A DNA stretch of 64,000 bases from Nipponacmea schrenckii. Taxonomy: Eukaryota; Mollusca; Gastropoda; Lottiidae. The notes beneath the pieces were generated by a model. The model did no database searches. It was not told where the DNA came from and was given only the letters and a program-made list of their open reading frames with translations. Location: contig JAUJPP010000005.1 of NCBI GenBank assembly GCA_030562195.1, positions 2,480,001 to 2,544,000 of the forward strand. Direction: 5' to 3'. Numbering within the stretch: the stretch's first letter is position 1; every line of letters begins with the position of its first letter. The translations under genes and the position numbers were made by a program. Of this stretch, positions 1 through 19,100 are shown one piece after another.

Positions 1-16
1 TTTGTTATCATTACAG

Positions 17-2695
<2,679 letters not shown>

Positions 2696-2844
2696 AGCTT
2701 TGAAATGTGGGTGAACTTTGACCTGTGTAATAACAATATCAGTGAACACACTTCCGGTAATTTTGGTGGGAAAGAAATTATTATATATATTAAAATTGTG
2801 TTATATTAAACTTTGTTTCTAATAATCTGAGTTGTGCTCTTTTG

Positions 2845-2915
2845 TTCAACCCATCTGCCCCCTCCCTCCTTCCTCCCTCCCTCCATCCTTCCTTCCTCCC
2901 TCCACCTTTCCCCTG
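2845..2915 (+). repeat. Polypyrimidine CCTCCCTCCTTCC tract downstream of TTC38-A
   Basis: A short CCCTCC/CTTCC microsatellite-like tract, present at the equivalent place after copy B (10815-10870). It marks the two duplicated segments as continuing beyond the TTC38 coding region. Confidence 0.8.
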
Positions 2916-3105
2916 CCTTCCCGATACACATCTTATCTCTTTGCACCACACCGAAACCTTTATAGATCTTATTAGTGAACAAACCACTAGTTCGACCTGG
3001 ATTGAAATCCACGTGATCAATTCAGCAGTGAGAAACTTGCTATAAATTCTCCACAGACGTCTAAAGGTGCATGTACTAAGTATTGGGTGCTCTTATCAAT
3101 CAGCG

Positions 3106-3154
3106 ATGTGGATTTTGAATCTTGGACTTATTGTGGATGCATTTTGTGTTGCGG
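3106..3154 (+). pseudogene. Relic signal-peptide exon of the secreted ASGL/DWED gene
   Basis: ATG at 3106 opens M-W-I-L-N-L-G-L-I-V-D-A-F-C-V and is followed by a GTAAGC donor. It is nearly identical to the first exon of the intact gene at 11083-11140, but an Asp has entered the hydrophobic core and nine bases before the donor are missing. No second or third exon (NYDWED, SVCWD motifs) follows on this side, so the exon is orphaned. Flanking DNA is also homologous, up to about 3291 here and 11276 there. Confidence 0.85.
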
Positions 3155-3299
3155 GTAAGCTTAGCATAGTTTGGTATGATAATCAAAGCGGACATTGTTT
3201 TCAATGGTAAATTTAAGAGATATCGTAGCATCTGCTTTAACCAATTACCAAAATGAAATGAAATGAATGGAGCTTAACGTCCTACTCTTCTTGTGCTAA

Positions 3300-3600
3300 T
3301 ATTGAGGGATGTTGCTGATGCTGGTATTGAGGAAGACGCTTATGCTAATATTGAGGACGTTGCTAATGCTAATACTGATGATGAGGAAGCTGATACTGAT
3401 AATGGTGATGCTCCTATTGAATGTGAATGAGGATGTTGATATACGAAGTTCTTCGTTAAAATGTAGATCATATATTTCTTACCTCTCCCACCAATAACCA
3501 ACGTGAAATGAAATAGAATTGAACATCTTTGATGGTCTTTGGCGCATTGGCAGATACCTCTGGAGGTGTCATGGTGTATGACAGTCGACCCACATAATAA
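3300..3600 (-). pseudogene. Relic of an NAAA exon and flanking introns
   Basis: The stretch resembles the NAAA locus at about 17580-17900. Shared are GCTGATGCT/GCTAATGCT words, AAAATGTAG(A/T)TCATATATTTC, then the exon core on the minus strand reading CACGTTGGTTATTGGTGGGA, then AATTGAACATCTTTGATG. In the relic, the exon 17857-17775 has lost about 60 bases between TGGGAG and the GGTAAG donor, and the acceptor CAG has become CAT (near 3508). It cannot be spliced. Together with the relic at 3106 it shows that a TTC38 - secreted protein - NAAA block was once duplicated here. Confidence 0.8.
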
Positions 3601-3734
3601 TATTGTATATTCATGTTAATATTAATTGTAATGTTTAAAATAAAATTATATTCCAACGTTCTAGATTTATCGATTTTAAACTGGGTTAGAAATAGAATGA
3701 AAGATAGTACCTCGACAAACATCTTGTCAGTGAT

Positions 3735-3990
3735 GCAGGTATGCTACAGGCTGTGCATGTTATAGATAACAGTTGGAAATCTCTTATAGAGTAGGTAAAG
3801 CTGGTGGCAAGGGTTCCCTCATTGAACCAAGGTTCCGTTTGCTACAGGCTGCCCTAGTTAAAGATCCCTCGACAGTTGGAAATGGTAAAAAGATTAGGCT
3901 AATGCCGCTCTCAAGGTTAAATTCTCCTCATGACACACTGCATGGCATCCGGATCTTCCGAAACCGAATTAGGTGTAGGAAAGTAGTACA
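3735..3990 (+). repeat. R1 dispersed repeat (two overlapping partial copies)
   Basis: Contains GCTACAGGCTGTGCATGTTA, then a second GCTACAGGCTGCCCTAGTTA, AAAGATCCCTCGACAGTTGG, AGGCTAATGCCGCT and CACACTGCATGGCATC. All are hallmark blocks of R1. The two CTACAGGCTG blocks indicate nested or tandem insertion. Confidence 0.8.
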
Positions 3991-4069
3991 TACAACTCGT
4001 TTCATAACTTATAAAATTTGGAACAGAGATCACAAACATTCAAGATGTCACATAATTTGCATTAGCACG

Positions 4070-4700
4070 TAACGTTTCAATGTAACGTCTTGATAGAACT
4101 TTTTGACGTAACGATTTGATGTGACGTTTTTATTTAACGGCGTGGTGTAACGTTTTGAGGTAACGTTTCGTTTTTACATATGATGTAATATGTTGATGTA
4201 ATGTTTTGATTTAACGTCTTGGTGTAACGTTTTGATGTAACGCCTTGGTGTAACGTTTTGATGTAACGTTTTGATTTAACGTTTTGGTTGTAACGTTTTG
4301 ATGTAAAGTTTCGATTTGACATATGATGCAATGTTTTGATGCAACATTTTGATTTAACGTTTTGATTTAACTATCTAATGTAACGTTTTGATTTAACGTT
4401 TTGATGTAACGTTTTGATTTAACTATTTGATGTAACGCTTCGATTTTGCATATGATGGAACGTTTTGATTTAACTACTTGATATAACGTTTTGATTTAAC
4501 GTCTTGGTGTAAAGTTTTGATTTAACGTCGTGGTGTAACGTTTTGATGTAACGTTTCGATTTTACATATGATGCAATGTTTTGATGTAACGTTTTGATGT
4601 AACTATTTGATGTAACGTTTTGATTTAACTATTTGATGTAACGTTTTGATTTAACTATGTGATATAACGTTTTAATCTTTTCGATGTAACGTTTTGACCT
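4070..4700. repeat. 13-bp minisatellite (TAACGTTTTGATG)
   Basis: About 48 imperfect copies of TAACGTTTTGAT(G/T) fill this block between the relics and TTC38-B. Higher-order variation (CTATTTGATG, CATATGATG units) recurs. No coding signal. Confidence 0.9.
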
Positions 4701-5626
4701 ATCTAGTTTTGATATCTCCATATTATGCTCAACTATACATGACCTATTTTATTATCTTTACAAATGAATTGTCATCAGTGGGCCGATATCATGTTTGTTA
4801 TTCACGACTTATTCAGCCAATATTCACAAGCCACAAGACAATAACTGAACAGGGTGCTAGGAATTTTGATACATTAGGTTCATATTTTAGACGGTTTTTA
4901 AACTTCAAGGTAAGACTTCTTGACTATAATCTATTATGGCGTATTATTGTAATCCTAACAGCTATCCTATCCAAAATATATAACAGGAAGAATGTTTGAT
5001 GTACAGAGTGTTATGAATATTAGCGTATTTGGTTTTTAGAGGTTAAGAATTTGTTTCAGTAACATATAGTTTCCATGCAAATAAATTTTTTTTATATCTA
5101 TAGTGGGGTATAGGCGAATTTAATCTCGAAATCTCAATCTGCAAAGTGTTACGGGTAACAAAATAACCAACAGTGTGTATCTTTAACGATATAACCTTGA
5201 CACTCCACACAACTGATGTTATAAATAACCTACTTATGCAACGTATATATACCACAGTAGCTGTATGATTTGGCAATATCGCTGCATTTCTCGTTAAATA
5301 AGCTGTATATCGTAAGGATTTTGCTGTTTATTTCCACTGAATCTGGATATATCCGGGTGATTTATATCCCCGTAGATTTGGGATACATCTTAGTGATAGA
5401 TGTAGGATACATCTTATCAATCTACATCCTCTTTGATTTGGGATACATCTTAGTGCTTTATACAATCTTGTATTTCGGATTTATCTTAGTGATTTATATC
5501 TTTTGTGATTTATATCTTTTGTGATTTATATCTTTTGTGATTTTAAATTAAGTTTTTTATATCCTCTTAGATTTAGGATATATCTTATTGATTTATCTGA
5601 AGTTGCGAAGGTGACTGAAGAAGAAG
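4701..5626. other. Intergenic, no gene seen; about 30-bp minisatellite at 5345-5580
   Basis: AT-rich DNA just upstream of TTC38-B. From 5345 to 5580 units like GATTTGGGATACATCTTAGT and GATTTATATCTTTTGT repeat. The TTC38-B promoter should lie here, but I see no clear core promoter motif. Confidence 0.6.
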
Positions 5627-10656
<5,030 letters not shown>

Positions 10657-10814
10657 AGCTTTGAAATGTGGGTGAACTTTGACCTGTGTAATAACAATAT
10701 CAGTGAACACACTTCCGGTAATTTTGGCGGGAAAGAAATTATAATATATATTAAAATTGTGTTACATTAAACTTTGTTTCTAATAATCTGAGTTGTGCTC
10801 TTTTGTTCAACCCA

Positions 10815-10875
10815 TCTGCCCCCTCCCTCCTTCCTCCCTCCCTCCCTCCTTCCTCCCTCCGCCTTTCCCCTGCCT
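10815..10875 (+). repeat. Polypyrimidine tract downstream of TTC38-B
   Basis: CCCTCC/TTCCTCC tract, the counterpart of 2845-2915. Confidence 0.8.
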
Positions 10876-11082
10876 TCATACCTCACATCTTATCTCCCAG
10901 CACCACACCGAAACCTTTATAGATCTCATTAGTAAACAAACCACTAGTTCGACCTGGGTTGAAATCTATCACGTGGATTTCTTATCAATTCAGCAGTGAG
11001 AAACATGCTATAAATTCTCCACGGACGTCTAACGGTACTTGTTAACCATATACTCAGTATTGAGTGCTTTTATAAATCAGCG

Positions 11083-12595
11083 ATGTGGGTTTTGAATCTT
11101 GGACTTGTAGTGGCTGTATTTTGTGTTGTTCAATCAGCGGGTAAGCTAAGTATATTTTTGTATTATAATCAAAGCGGACATTGTTTCAATGAAGCAAATT
11201 TAACAGATATCGTGGCATCTGCTTTAACCAGTTACCAAAATGAAATGAAATGAATGGAGCTTAACGTCCTACTCTTCTGCACCTTATGAGTTAAGTGAAG
11301 ACGGGCAACTCCATGCAGTGTGCAATGAGGGAAATTTTGCCAGGACAGGGGCGTTAGTCTACTATTTTTGCCATTTTCAACTGTCAAGGGATCTATAACG
11401 TACATAGCCTGTATCACACAGGTCCTCGGTTTATTAACCAATGCCCAGCTGATTTACTATTGTAGCATCTGCTTATACAAATTATCAGCTGATGATGATC
11501 ATTTTATCTGTCTGCAACGCGAAGTAACACTGAACTATGTTTCATTCATTACAGATCCAAAGTTCGACTCCGGGACAAATAAATGTAAGCTGAACAACCG
11601 CGAGATCGACGAAGCATCCGGACTGGCAGCTAGTCGCGTTCATCCAGGCATACTATACATGGAGAACGACAAAGGCGACACGAATAGGATCTTCGCCGTG
11701 GACTCCTCCAATTGCCAAATGGTAGCCATGCTTACCATTGCCGGAGTTGAGAACTATGATTGGGAGGATTTGGCTCTTGGACCCTGTGGAAGCCACAACT
11801 GTATCTACATAGCTGAGACAGGTGATCATGCTGAAGACGGCGCTAAGAACATCATCTACCGTGTGCGAGAACCAGCTATCATGAAAAACCAAACCCTTCC
11901 GTTGGATAGCCAGCTTCATTTCACGTAAGATCCCCTTTCTCCATTGACTTGTGAATTATTAGAGTGCTTGAATCGTTTCATGACGTCAGTTGCCAATTGG
12001 ATCCTCATTGTTCCATTCTACCCAGCTGGTATGAATCAAGAGATCACATGCAATGGCTAAGGAACAACTGGTTGTAAGAGTGCTTTAGAGTAGAGAAGGA
12101 TGATTATGTTCTTCGTCATTAACGTCTTTGACTGAACTAAACAACCATTCTTTTTCTAGGTGGGGTGAACCTGATTGCGAGACTGTAATGGTCGCACCAA
12201 ATGAAGACGTCTACACCGTTTCTAAAGTAGTTGGTGGTCATGGCAGATTAGCCAAATTCTCTCACACAGCATGGGGAAGTGGGAAAACCGTCGCCGCCGA
12301 AGCTTCAGTAGTCCTAAAACAATCCTCCAGCCACCATGATCCCGTAGGAGGTGACATTTCGCTGGATGGCAAAGACATGCTCATTAAGTACAAGCAACAT
12401 GTGTACTATTGGCACGTACCGGATGGTGATTATATCAAAGCTGTAGCTAGTGCTCCTCTCGAGTTGCCCATCATTAAGGAAAAGAGGGGAGAGTCGGTAT
12501 GTTGGGACGCTCGGGGAACAGACTATTATACCATCAGTGAAGGGAAGCTACCGGATCTTCATTATTTCAAGAGAACCTCGCCCGTTGTTGGATGA
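11083..12595 (+). CDS. Secreted ASGL/DWED-family protein, paralogue 1
   Basis: Three exons: 11083-11140, 11555-11924 and 12160-12595, 864 bases, 287 residues. Residues 1-20 (MWVLNLGLVVAVFCVVQSAG) are a clear signal peptide. The mature part has EASGLAASRVHPGILYMEND, IFAVDSS, a NYDWEDLALGPCG motif, CIYIAETGDH, IIYRVREP, WGEPDCETVMVAPNEDVYTV, DPVGGDISLDG and GESVCWD. The strings ASGLAASR.HPGVL.THND and DWED(I/V)AVGP recall bacterial extracellular proteins that I infer to be beta-propeller-like, but no catalytic role can be assigned. Probably secreted, with possible disulfides from the Cys pairs (GPCGSHNC). AATAAA at 12632-12637 is a likely poly(A) signal. Paralogue 2 follows in tandem with the same intron phases. 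Confidence 0.87.
11245..11450 (-). repeat. R1 dispersed repeat in intron 1, antisense to the host gene
   Basis: Starts with GAATGGAGCTTAACGTCCTA and continues through GCAGTGTGCAATGAGGGAAA, TTTTGCCAGGAC, CAACTGTCAAGGGATC and CACACAGGTCCTCGGTTTAT. This is R1 in reverse. It does not supply a splice site here. Confidence 0.85.
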
Positions 12596-12631
12596 AACGA
12601 ACAATTTGAATTTAACCTATAACCTTTAAAG

Positions 12632-12637
12632 AATAAA
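12632..12637 (+). terminator. Poly(A) signal AATAAA, paralogue 1
   Basis: AATAAA sits 37 bases after the stop codon of the gene at 11083-12595, within a short A/T-rich 3' UTR. Confidence 0.6.
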
Positions 12638-12859
12638 TGTACTTTCAAAATGTATTTTTATTCCATTTTGGCGCGAAAATTTACTTCCGGTTTGTCGACT
12701 GGTCGAATGATTTGGAAAGTACAGTTTTCCACACGAGACTTAGAGACGAAAAACTGTCACTTGTGATCATATAAGTTGTTCGATATACATGTATATCACG
12801 TAAAAGTTTAAAGAGAGCTGACAGAGTACGAAGCTTTTAGGGTAAATCGGGTCTTTGTT

Positions 12860-13600
12860 TTAAGATCGCTCCAGGCGCGGGTCCTTGTCTTATGATTGGG
12901 TCTTAGCCTTATGATCGGGTCTTATTTTTATGATTAGGTCTTAGTTTTAGGCTTTAGGGTGGGGAACTTTGTGAATAGGTGGGTATTTGTCTTTAGTTGG
13001 GTCTTAGTTTAACAGTCTTCTTGAAATGTTTTAGGGGTTGGGTCTTTCTAAATAGCTAGGTATTGGTTTGGGGTCTTTGTCTTAAGTTTTCAGTCTTTTA
13101 TGATTGGGTCTTGGTTTTATGATTGGGTCTTGGTTTTATGATTGGGTCTTGGTTTTATGATTGGGTCTTGGTTTTATGATTGGGTCTTGGTTTTATGATT
13201 GGGTCTTGGTTTTATGATTGGGTCTTGGTTTTATGATTGGGTCTTGGTTTTATGATTGAGTCTTGTTTTATGATCGGGTCTTGGTTTTATGATTGGGTCT
13301 TGGTTTTATGATTGGGTTTTGGTTTTATGATTGGGTCTTGGTTTTATGATTGGGTTTTGGTATCATGATTGGGTCTTGGTTTTATGATTGGGTCTTGGTT
13401 TTATGATTGGGTCTTGGTTTTATGATTGGGTCTTTGTTTTATGATTGGGTCTTGGTTTTATGGTTGGGTTTTGGTTTTATGATTGGGTCTTGGTTTTATG
13501 ATTGGGTCTTGGTTTTATGATTGGGTCTTGGTTTTATGATTGGGTCTTGGTTTTATGATTGGTCTTAGATTACGGTCTTTGTTTTAAGACAATTTTCCTT
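12860..13600. repeat. 19-bp minisatellite (TTATGATTGGGTCTTGGTT)
   Basis: Nearly perfect tandem copies from about 13085 to 13560, with degenerate GGGTCTTAG units on both sides to 12860. It separates the two secreted-protein paralogues. The rest of 13600-14218 is unremarkable. Confidence 0.95.
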
Positions 13601-14218
13601 ATGTTTTGGTCTAGGGTACCCCCGATTTTAGGATGCGTTGAAGATAAGCTTTAGTCTTAGGGTGTTAGTTTAAGAGAACAATAGCTTAGCTCTTAGTTTC
13701 TAGTCTCTTAAGGGTTTCTTATTAGGGTCTTACTTAGTATAACAGTAATCGGGTCATGGGTCTTCTTCTAATTGATATAAGTACAGTTGAACTCTGGAAG
13801 TGTATTTCGGTGAACATTTGAAACAAAATCAGCCCGAAGTTTATCAATTTCCTTAAGTGATATGAGCAGTGTTAAAATTACATACGTGACAGGGTGGGGC
13901 AAGATAAAGCTCATATAGATATAAACGGGCAGTTTAGTTCAACATAACGATATAGTACAACGGTACTTGGTCGCGATTCCGTAGGCGTTGAAGGACAATT
14001 TAAGACTGCCAGGAAGAACTTGAGAAGATTTGGAAAGTAAGGAACTGAAAGGAAGGTTGTGGAAATCAGCACTACTTAAGTATCTCTCGTCATTTGGAGA
14101 GACCAAAAGTGTAGGTAAAAGAACAGTATTGGGTAACTGACAGAAGAACCCAAACACTTCGGTGTGGGAGAAGACTTGACCCCCATTGCAGAAAACTCTC
14201 GGATCCGGTATTCAGATC

Positions 14219-15629
14219 ATGGGCACTCTTCAGGTTCTAATACTGCTTGGAATCCTCGGCACAGTACCAGCAGGTAAGCTGGAATTTCTAAGACCTTCTT
14301 CTTAATGCTATTGGACGGATTAAGCTAGTCTGTATATACTAGTCGGAGCATAGAACGCACCGACCAACACCAACACGTCTCCTCCCATTTAAACGTCAAT
14401 TGCTTTATTCAAAATGAAGTACTCAGAAATCTGAATTTGAATTACAGCTCCAGATCCGGCATCACCTGCATTCAGCTCGGCGAAGGTCCTAGGTACAGTG
14501 ACAGACCTTAACATACAGGAAGCGTCTGGGCTGGCAGCCAGTAGGATCCACCCGGGAGTCCTCTATACCCACAACGACAAAGGCGGCAAGAGCGAGATCT
14601 TTGCCCTGGACGCCAGTACTGCCCAAACTCTAGCCACTCTGACGATCAGTCATGTGGCTAACTATGACTGGGAAGACGTTGCTGTTGGTCCCTGTGGAGG
14701 TAGCTCGTGTATCTATATTGCCGAGACCGGGGATCATGGTGGAGATGGGGCGAAGAACATCATCTATCGAGTCAAAGAACCCAAGACCATCAAGGATCAT
14801 AGCTTGGGCGTCGATTCCAAGCTTCATTTTAAGTGAGTACTGATAACCTAATTCAAAATCATATGGCCTCAATGATATAAGAATGTACCGTCCCACTTCC
14901 CTCCACCTACCCGCGCCCCCCTTCCCTGCCCAACCCCCCTCATCCCCTCTTGCCTACCTAAACCCCTCTACTCCCGTGCTCCCTCCCTCCCCTATCTCTA
15001 TCCGTCCAGCCTCCCCCTTATCCCTAAAGTTACCTCAAAGTACACAATGAAGAAAAAATAAAAAGGGCGTCGTACCTCAAAAAGCCTGCTAGAATGAGCG
15101 TTTGTAAATAGATGTTTCGGTATAGAGGAAGTTCATTTGCACCTCAACAGAATACCTGTTACCACTCTGCGATTGTGATGTTTCTCTTTTCAGGTGGGAC
15201 CAGTCGGATTGCGAAACGGTGATGGTAACTCCAAACGAGGACATATACTTGGTATCTAAAGTTAGTGGTGGTCATGGGAAACTGGTCAAATTGGATAAAT
15301 CCGGGTGGGGAAGCGGCAAAACTGTGACGGTCCAAGCGTCGGCGACGTTGACGCAAGACGGACATAAAAACGATCCGGTCGGCGGAGACATTTCACCGGA
15401 CGGAAAAGAAATGTTGATCAAATATAAATACCACGTTTACTACTGGTACGTGCCTGACGGAGATTACGTCGGAGCTATAAGCAGACCGCCGGTAGATCTG
15501 CCGTACGTGGTAGAAACGCAAGGAGAATCGGTGTGCTGGGACTCGCGGGCTGGAGGATATTACACACTCAGTGAAGGGAAAAATCAACATCTATATTTCT
15601 ATCAAAGAACCTCCCCCGTAGTGGGTTAG
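14219..15629 (+). CDS. Secreted ASGL/DWED-family protein, paralogue 2
   Basis: Three exons: 14219-14273, 14448-14832 and 15194-15629, 876 bases, 291 residues. The signal peptide is MGTLQVLILLGILGTVPAG. The mature protein shows EASGLAASRIHPGVLYTHND, FALDAST, NYDWEDVAVGPCGG, CIYIAETGDHGGDGAKNIIY, DCETVMVTPNEDIYLVSKV, DPVGGDISPDGKEMLIKY and GESVCWD. Intron positions and phases equal those of paralogue 1, so the pair is a tandem duplication, older than the TTC38 one judging by divergence. The ending TSPVVG is conserved in both. Coding GC is visibly higher than in paralogue 1. Function unknown; a secreted propeller-like binding protein is an inference. An AATAAA follows at 15638-15643. Confidence 0.87.
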
Positions 15630-16121
15630 TCTACAGGAATAAAAGACAGCTACTTACGATTTCTTCTTCAGCTGGATTCAAAACGATTCTTACGGTCCTT
15701 GTACAGATCATATTTAACTGTTGAATATCGATTTCGTTGGCTGTTGTAGACAGTAAACACGTGCTTTCTGATAGAGACCTCACCCCTTCTATAATAATGG
15801 GCTCGACTTGAAAATGCGTTCGATTGGTGATGCCGTTTGTATTCGAGTCGCGGAACTCTCTCATAATGAAGGAAGGATTTACCCTTAGTTATATTCCTGA
15901 CGACGGTGTGAGAACCACATCGAAACTTTGAAAGCAATAAATATTATAGAAATATCCATCCATAAAATTGTCTTATTTATATATATTTAGATTGCTACGT
16001 AATAACTAGATCAGAATATCCAGTCTCTCAATGCCACTGTATGAGAGATAGAGACCGGATGTTCGGTCTACGTAATAACAACAATGATATTTGTAGGCAG
16101 TAAAATTTATTGAAAGGGATT
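15630..16121. other. Convergent 3' ends of paralogue 2 and NAAA; no gene
   Basis: 492 bases between two converging stop codons. AATAAA at 15638-15643 (and again near 15936) suits the + strand gene. No protein signal in either strand. Confidence 0.6.
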
Positions 16122-19100
16122 TTAAGGCCATCGGACCAAACTTGTGTACAGACTCGGCTGTGAAGCACCAAACACTATGGAGTAAGTTGTGTTCCTGAAA
16201 AAATAGATGGAGTTTTACGTCTACCAGATTGTCATTGATCCGATGGGCCAGACCTCTTTGCAGTTGGAATAATAAGGAAATATTAAAAATTCAAGATAGT
16301 CAGACCTTTACACGCCGATCGATATTAGAACCTACGAAAACCATTTGTTTCTGATGTTCTAGCTGACTGTGCTACAGAACTCCTACGGATTGCACCAAAT
16401 ATTGGAGAAGCTTTGAATAGAAAGAAACCCACGTACTCGTTCATTACCGGTTTGGTGGAAATAACTTGAAAAAGGCTGTCCTTATTGACCCCGGTTGGTC
16501 CTAGCTTGTTCATCTCTTCTTTACCAACAGCTCTGAAAACATTTCATTAAACATGACTCGAGTTTTTCGTATTACTCTCCTTAACCTATTGAGCCAATGA
16601 AGAAGGACAATGATTCTTTGAGCAGTGCAGATTTGTTGCTTTGGTAATGCCATATGCCCACTCTTTTTGGACGAACTGTTTAAGGCTCTAAAAAATCAGT
16701 TTGTTCTCCTATCGCAATGGTGAAAATGTTACCAGCAGTGTCTCTAGTATAAGCAGGAAGAGTAGATACGTCTTAAATCAATCATTAAGCTCCAGCAACT
16801 GACTAGCAGCCACTTGGAATTAAGGTGACCCCATACCAGATTCAAAGTGGTCAGTCTAATAGAACAATGGTCCTACCTGCGCTGTTTATCATACGGTGGA
16901 GGTTGAGTCCAGTTATCGTAGTTGGTTTCCAAAACGTACCACCTACAAAACAAACATCTTAAATGAGATCAAATCGAAGAAATACGGTCATCCGATAGAC
17001 ACCCCCCCCCCCCATATTCCGAAGCCCCGAAAGCGGCAGACAATACTTAGTTTGGGATATTAGGCTTAATATTAGCCTTATTTGGCTTAAGTAATAAAAA
17101 CTCATACTTCTCAAGCAAGACGCTGGAGACGATACTTACGTTCCGTTGTTAGGATCGAGGTACCATCTGTTGAGGTAGGAGAGTCGATCTCTGGTTATAA
17201 CCACGCCTTCTCCAGGCGAAACACCTAAAAATAGGTTATACATGGTTAGACTAAGTACACCTAAATTAAGCTAAACTGTAATTTTCGACCATAAAGTCCA
17301 GAAAAATCAAAGGCATAGACTATCGAATCAAATAACAACCTGATTAGCTCACCAGCATGTCAACTAATCTAAAAAACTATATGATGGTTAACAAAAGATG
17401 TCCAAATGTAGCATAAGGTCCTTTGGGAAAGTACATGACCTGATTCAAATGATGGACGACCACCTACCTCCGACTATATAGTATACAGGAGCATGGATTA
17501 TTCTGGTAGACAGCGTCTCCACAGCGGAATTGAAATCAGTGCTGTTTTCTAGGGCCTAATATAAATAGGAATACGAAGATGATTGATGCTAACGTTGGGG
17601 ACGTTGCTGATGCGAATGCTATTACTCAAGATAAAGCTACTGAGGAAGATAGTTGCTAGTGAATGGCGATTCGCTAATAGATTAAGTAGAAGAAAATGCT
17701 GTTGCTGGTTGAGATGATGACGATCCTCTCTAAATAAAGTTTCTCATTTAAAATGTAGTTCATATATTTCCTACCTCTCTGACCAAGAAACTCATGAACT
17801 GTGAATTCTTATCCAAAATATACACCAGAATATTCTCCCACCAATAACCAACGTGAACTGAAATAGAATTGAACGTCTCTGATGATCTTTGACACATCTG
17901 CATCTGAAGACAAATCTAGAGACAAATTTGAAGAAACATCTGAAAAACTGAAGAAACGGTTCTATTTTTTAAAAGCTCCTGTTGACACATCTAAAGAACT
18001 CGCTTGGACTCCTGATACTTACCATGGTGTCCTCTTTGGTCCACTGTCACAGTAAAAGCATTAGGTCTCTGACCTGATACAATACCAACATAACCAGCAT
18101 AGGTGGTCGCTGTGTACACTGTCTGAAAAATTAACACGCACTTTGAGTAAGTGTCCAAGAGAATTGACCAAGGCCCAGCTGGTAGAAAAGACCCTAGAGA
18201 ATCTTAGTTGTCCACATCGTTACATATTCCTGCTTGACATATTTCAAGACAAATGGTAGTGCTACCATATACCCAATGCACAAGGAACCAATTGTGTAAT
18301 TGCGTTACCTCTCCATTCCGTTGAAAATTGACCATGATAGTCAGGTTCCTAAGCAAATCACCATAATAGTAATCCAGATTCCGGGCATGCCAGATTGTTC
18401 CCTTGTCATCTTGTGCCACTACACTGGTGCAGAAGCTACAAGAAATATCAAATGCATCGGTAAGGCGTCTTCACAATGGCCAGGGTATTGCGCCTTCATA
18501 TAAGATGAAGGGAGACATAATACCACGGCCATTGTGATGATGGAGTAGATGACTTGTGGATGAAGTTATTCCAGGATCTCTGGAGTACATGGTCATTAGT
18601 AGCTGCAGTAGAAGCTCAATAAACTTACTAATCATCATAGGATAGCATCATCATCTTCTTCATCCCCAATTACTACCACCAACACAATAGGGTTGAAATT
18701 AAAAGACTTACGCTGTGACATCATAAATGATGTTCAGAAGAACCATTTCGCCCAATTCGAGATCCCAATACTTTGCAATTCCTAAAGAAACATAAACACA
18801 TACCTATATTGGTACATACAGGCACGAGAAAATGCATAATAATGATACGAGTTCGTAGAATGGATGCTTAAGAAAGAAACTTAGTCGCAGAGTAGGAGCA
18901 TGTGTTCGAGAACTATTCCAGAAGGATTGTCTAATGATATCCTGGAGCGATCTTTGGGAATTTCCTTTGAATTCATCTCGAGCTTAAGTTAAGGAATCAT
19001 TACGTATCCTAGTTTTATGGAACTATTTTAGAACTGCAGAGCAATCATCGAAAGTGAATGACTAAGTTGCCCCAGGGTGGTCAGTAAGGAAACGTAATCG

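Noticed and set aside
13939..14157. 72-codon minus-strand frame upstream of secreted gene 2
   Set aside because: No homology, no splice sites, and it overlaps the probable promoter and 5' UTR.
17560..18022. Suspected lost exon in NAAA
   Set aside because: At first no exon was visible between 18023 and 17555, and direct joining broke the frame. Exon 17857-17775 (GYWWENI ... FLVRE) was then found and restores frame and family alignment.
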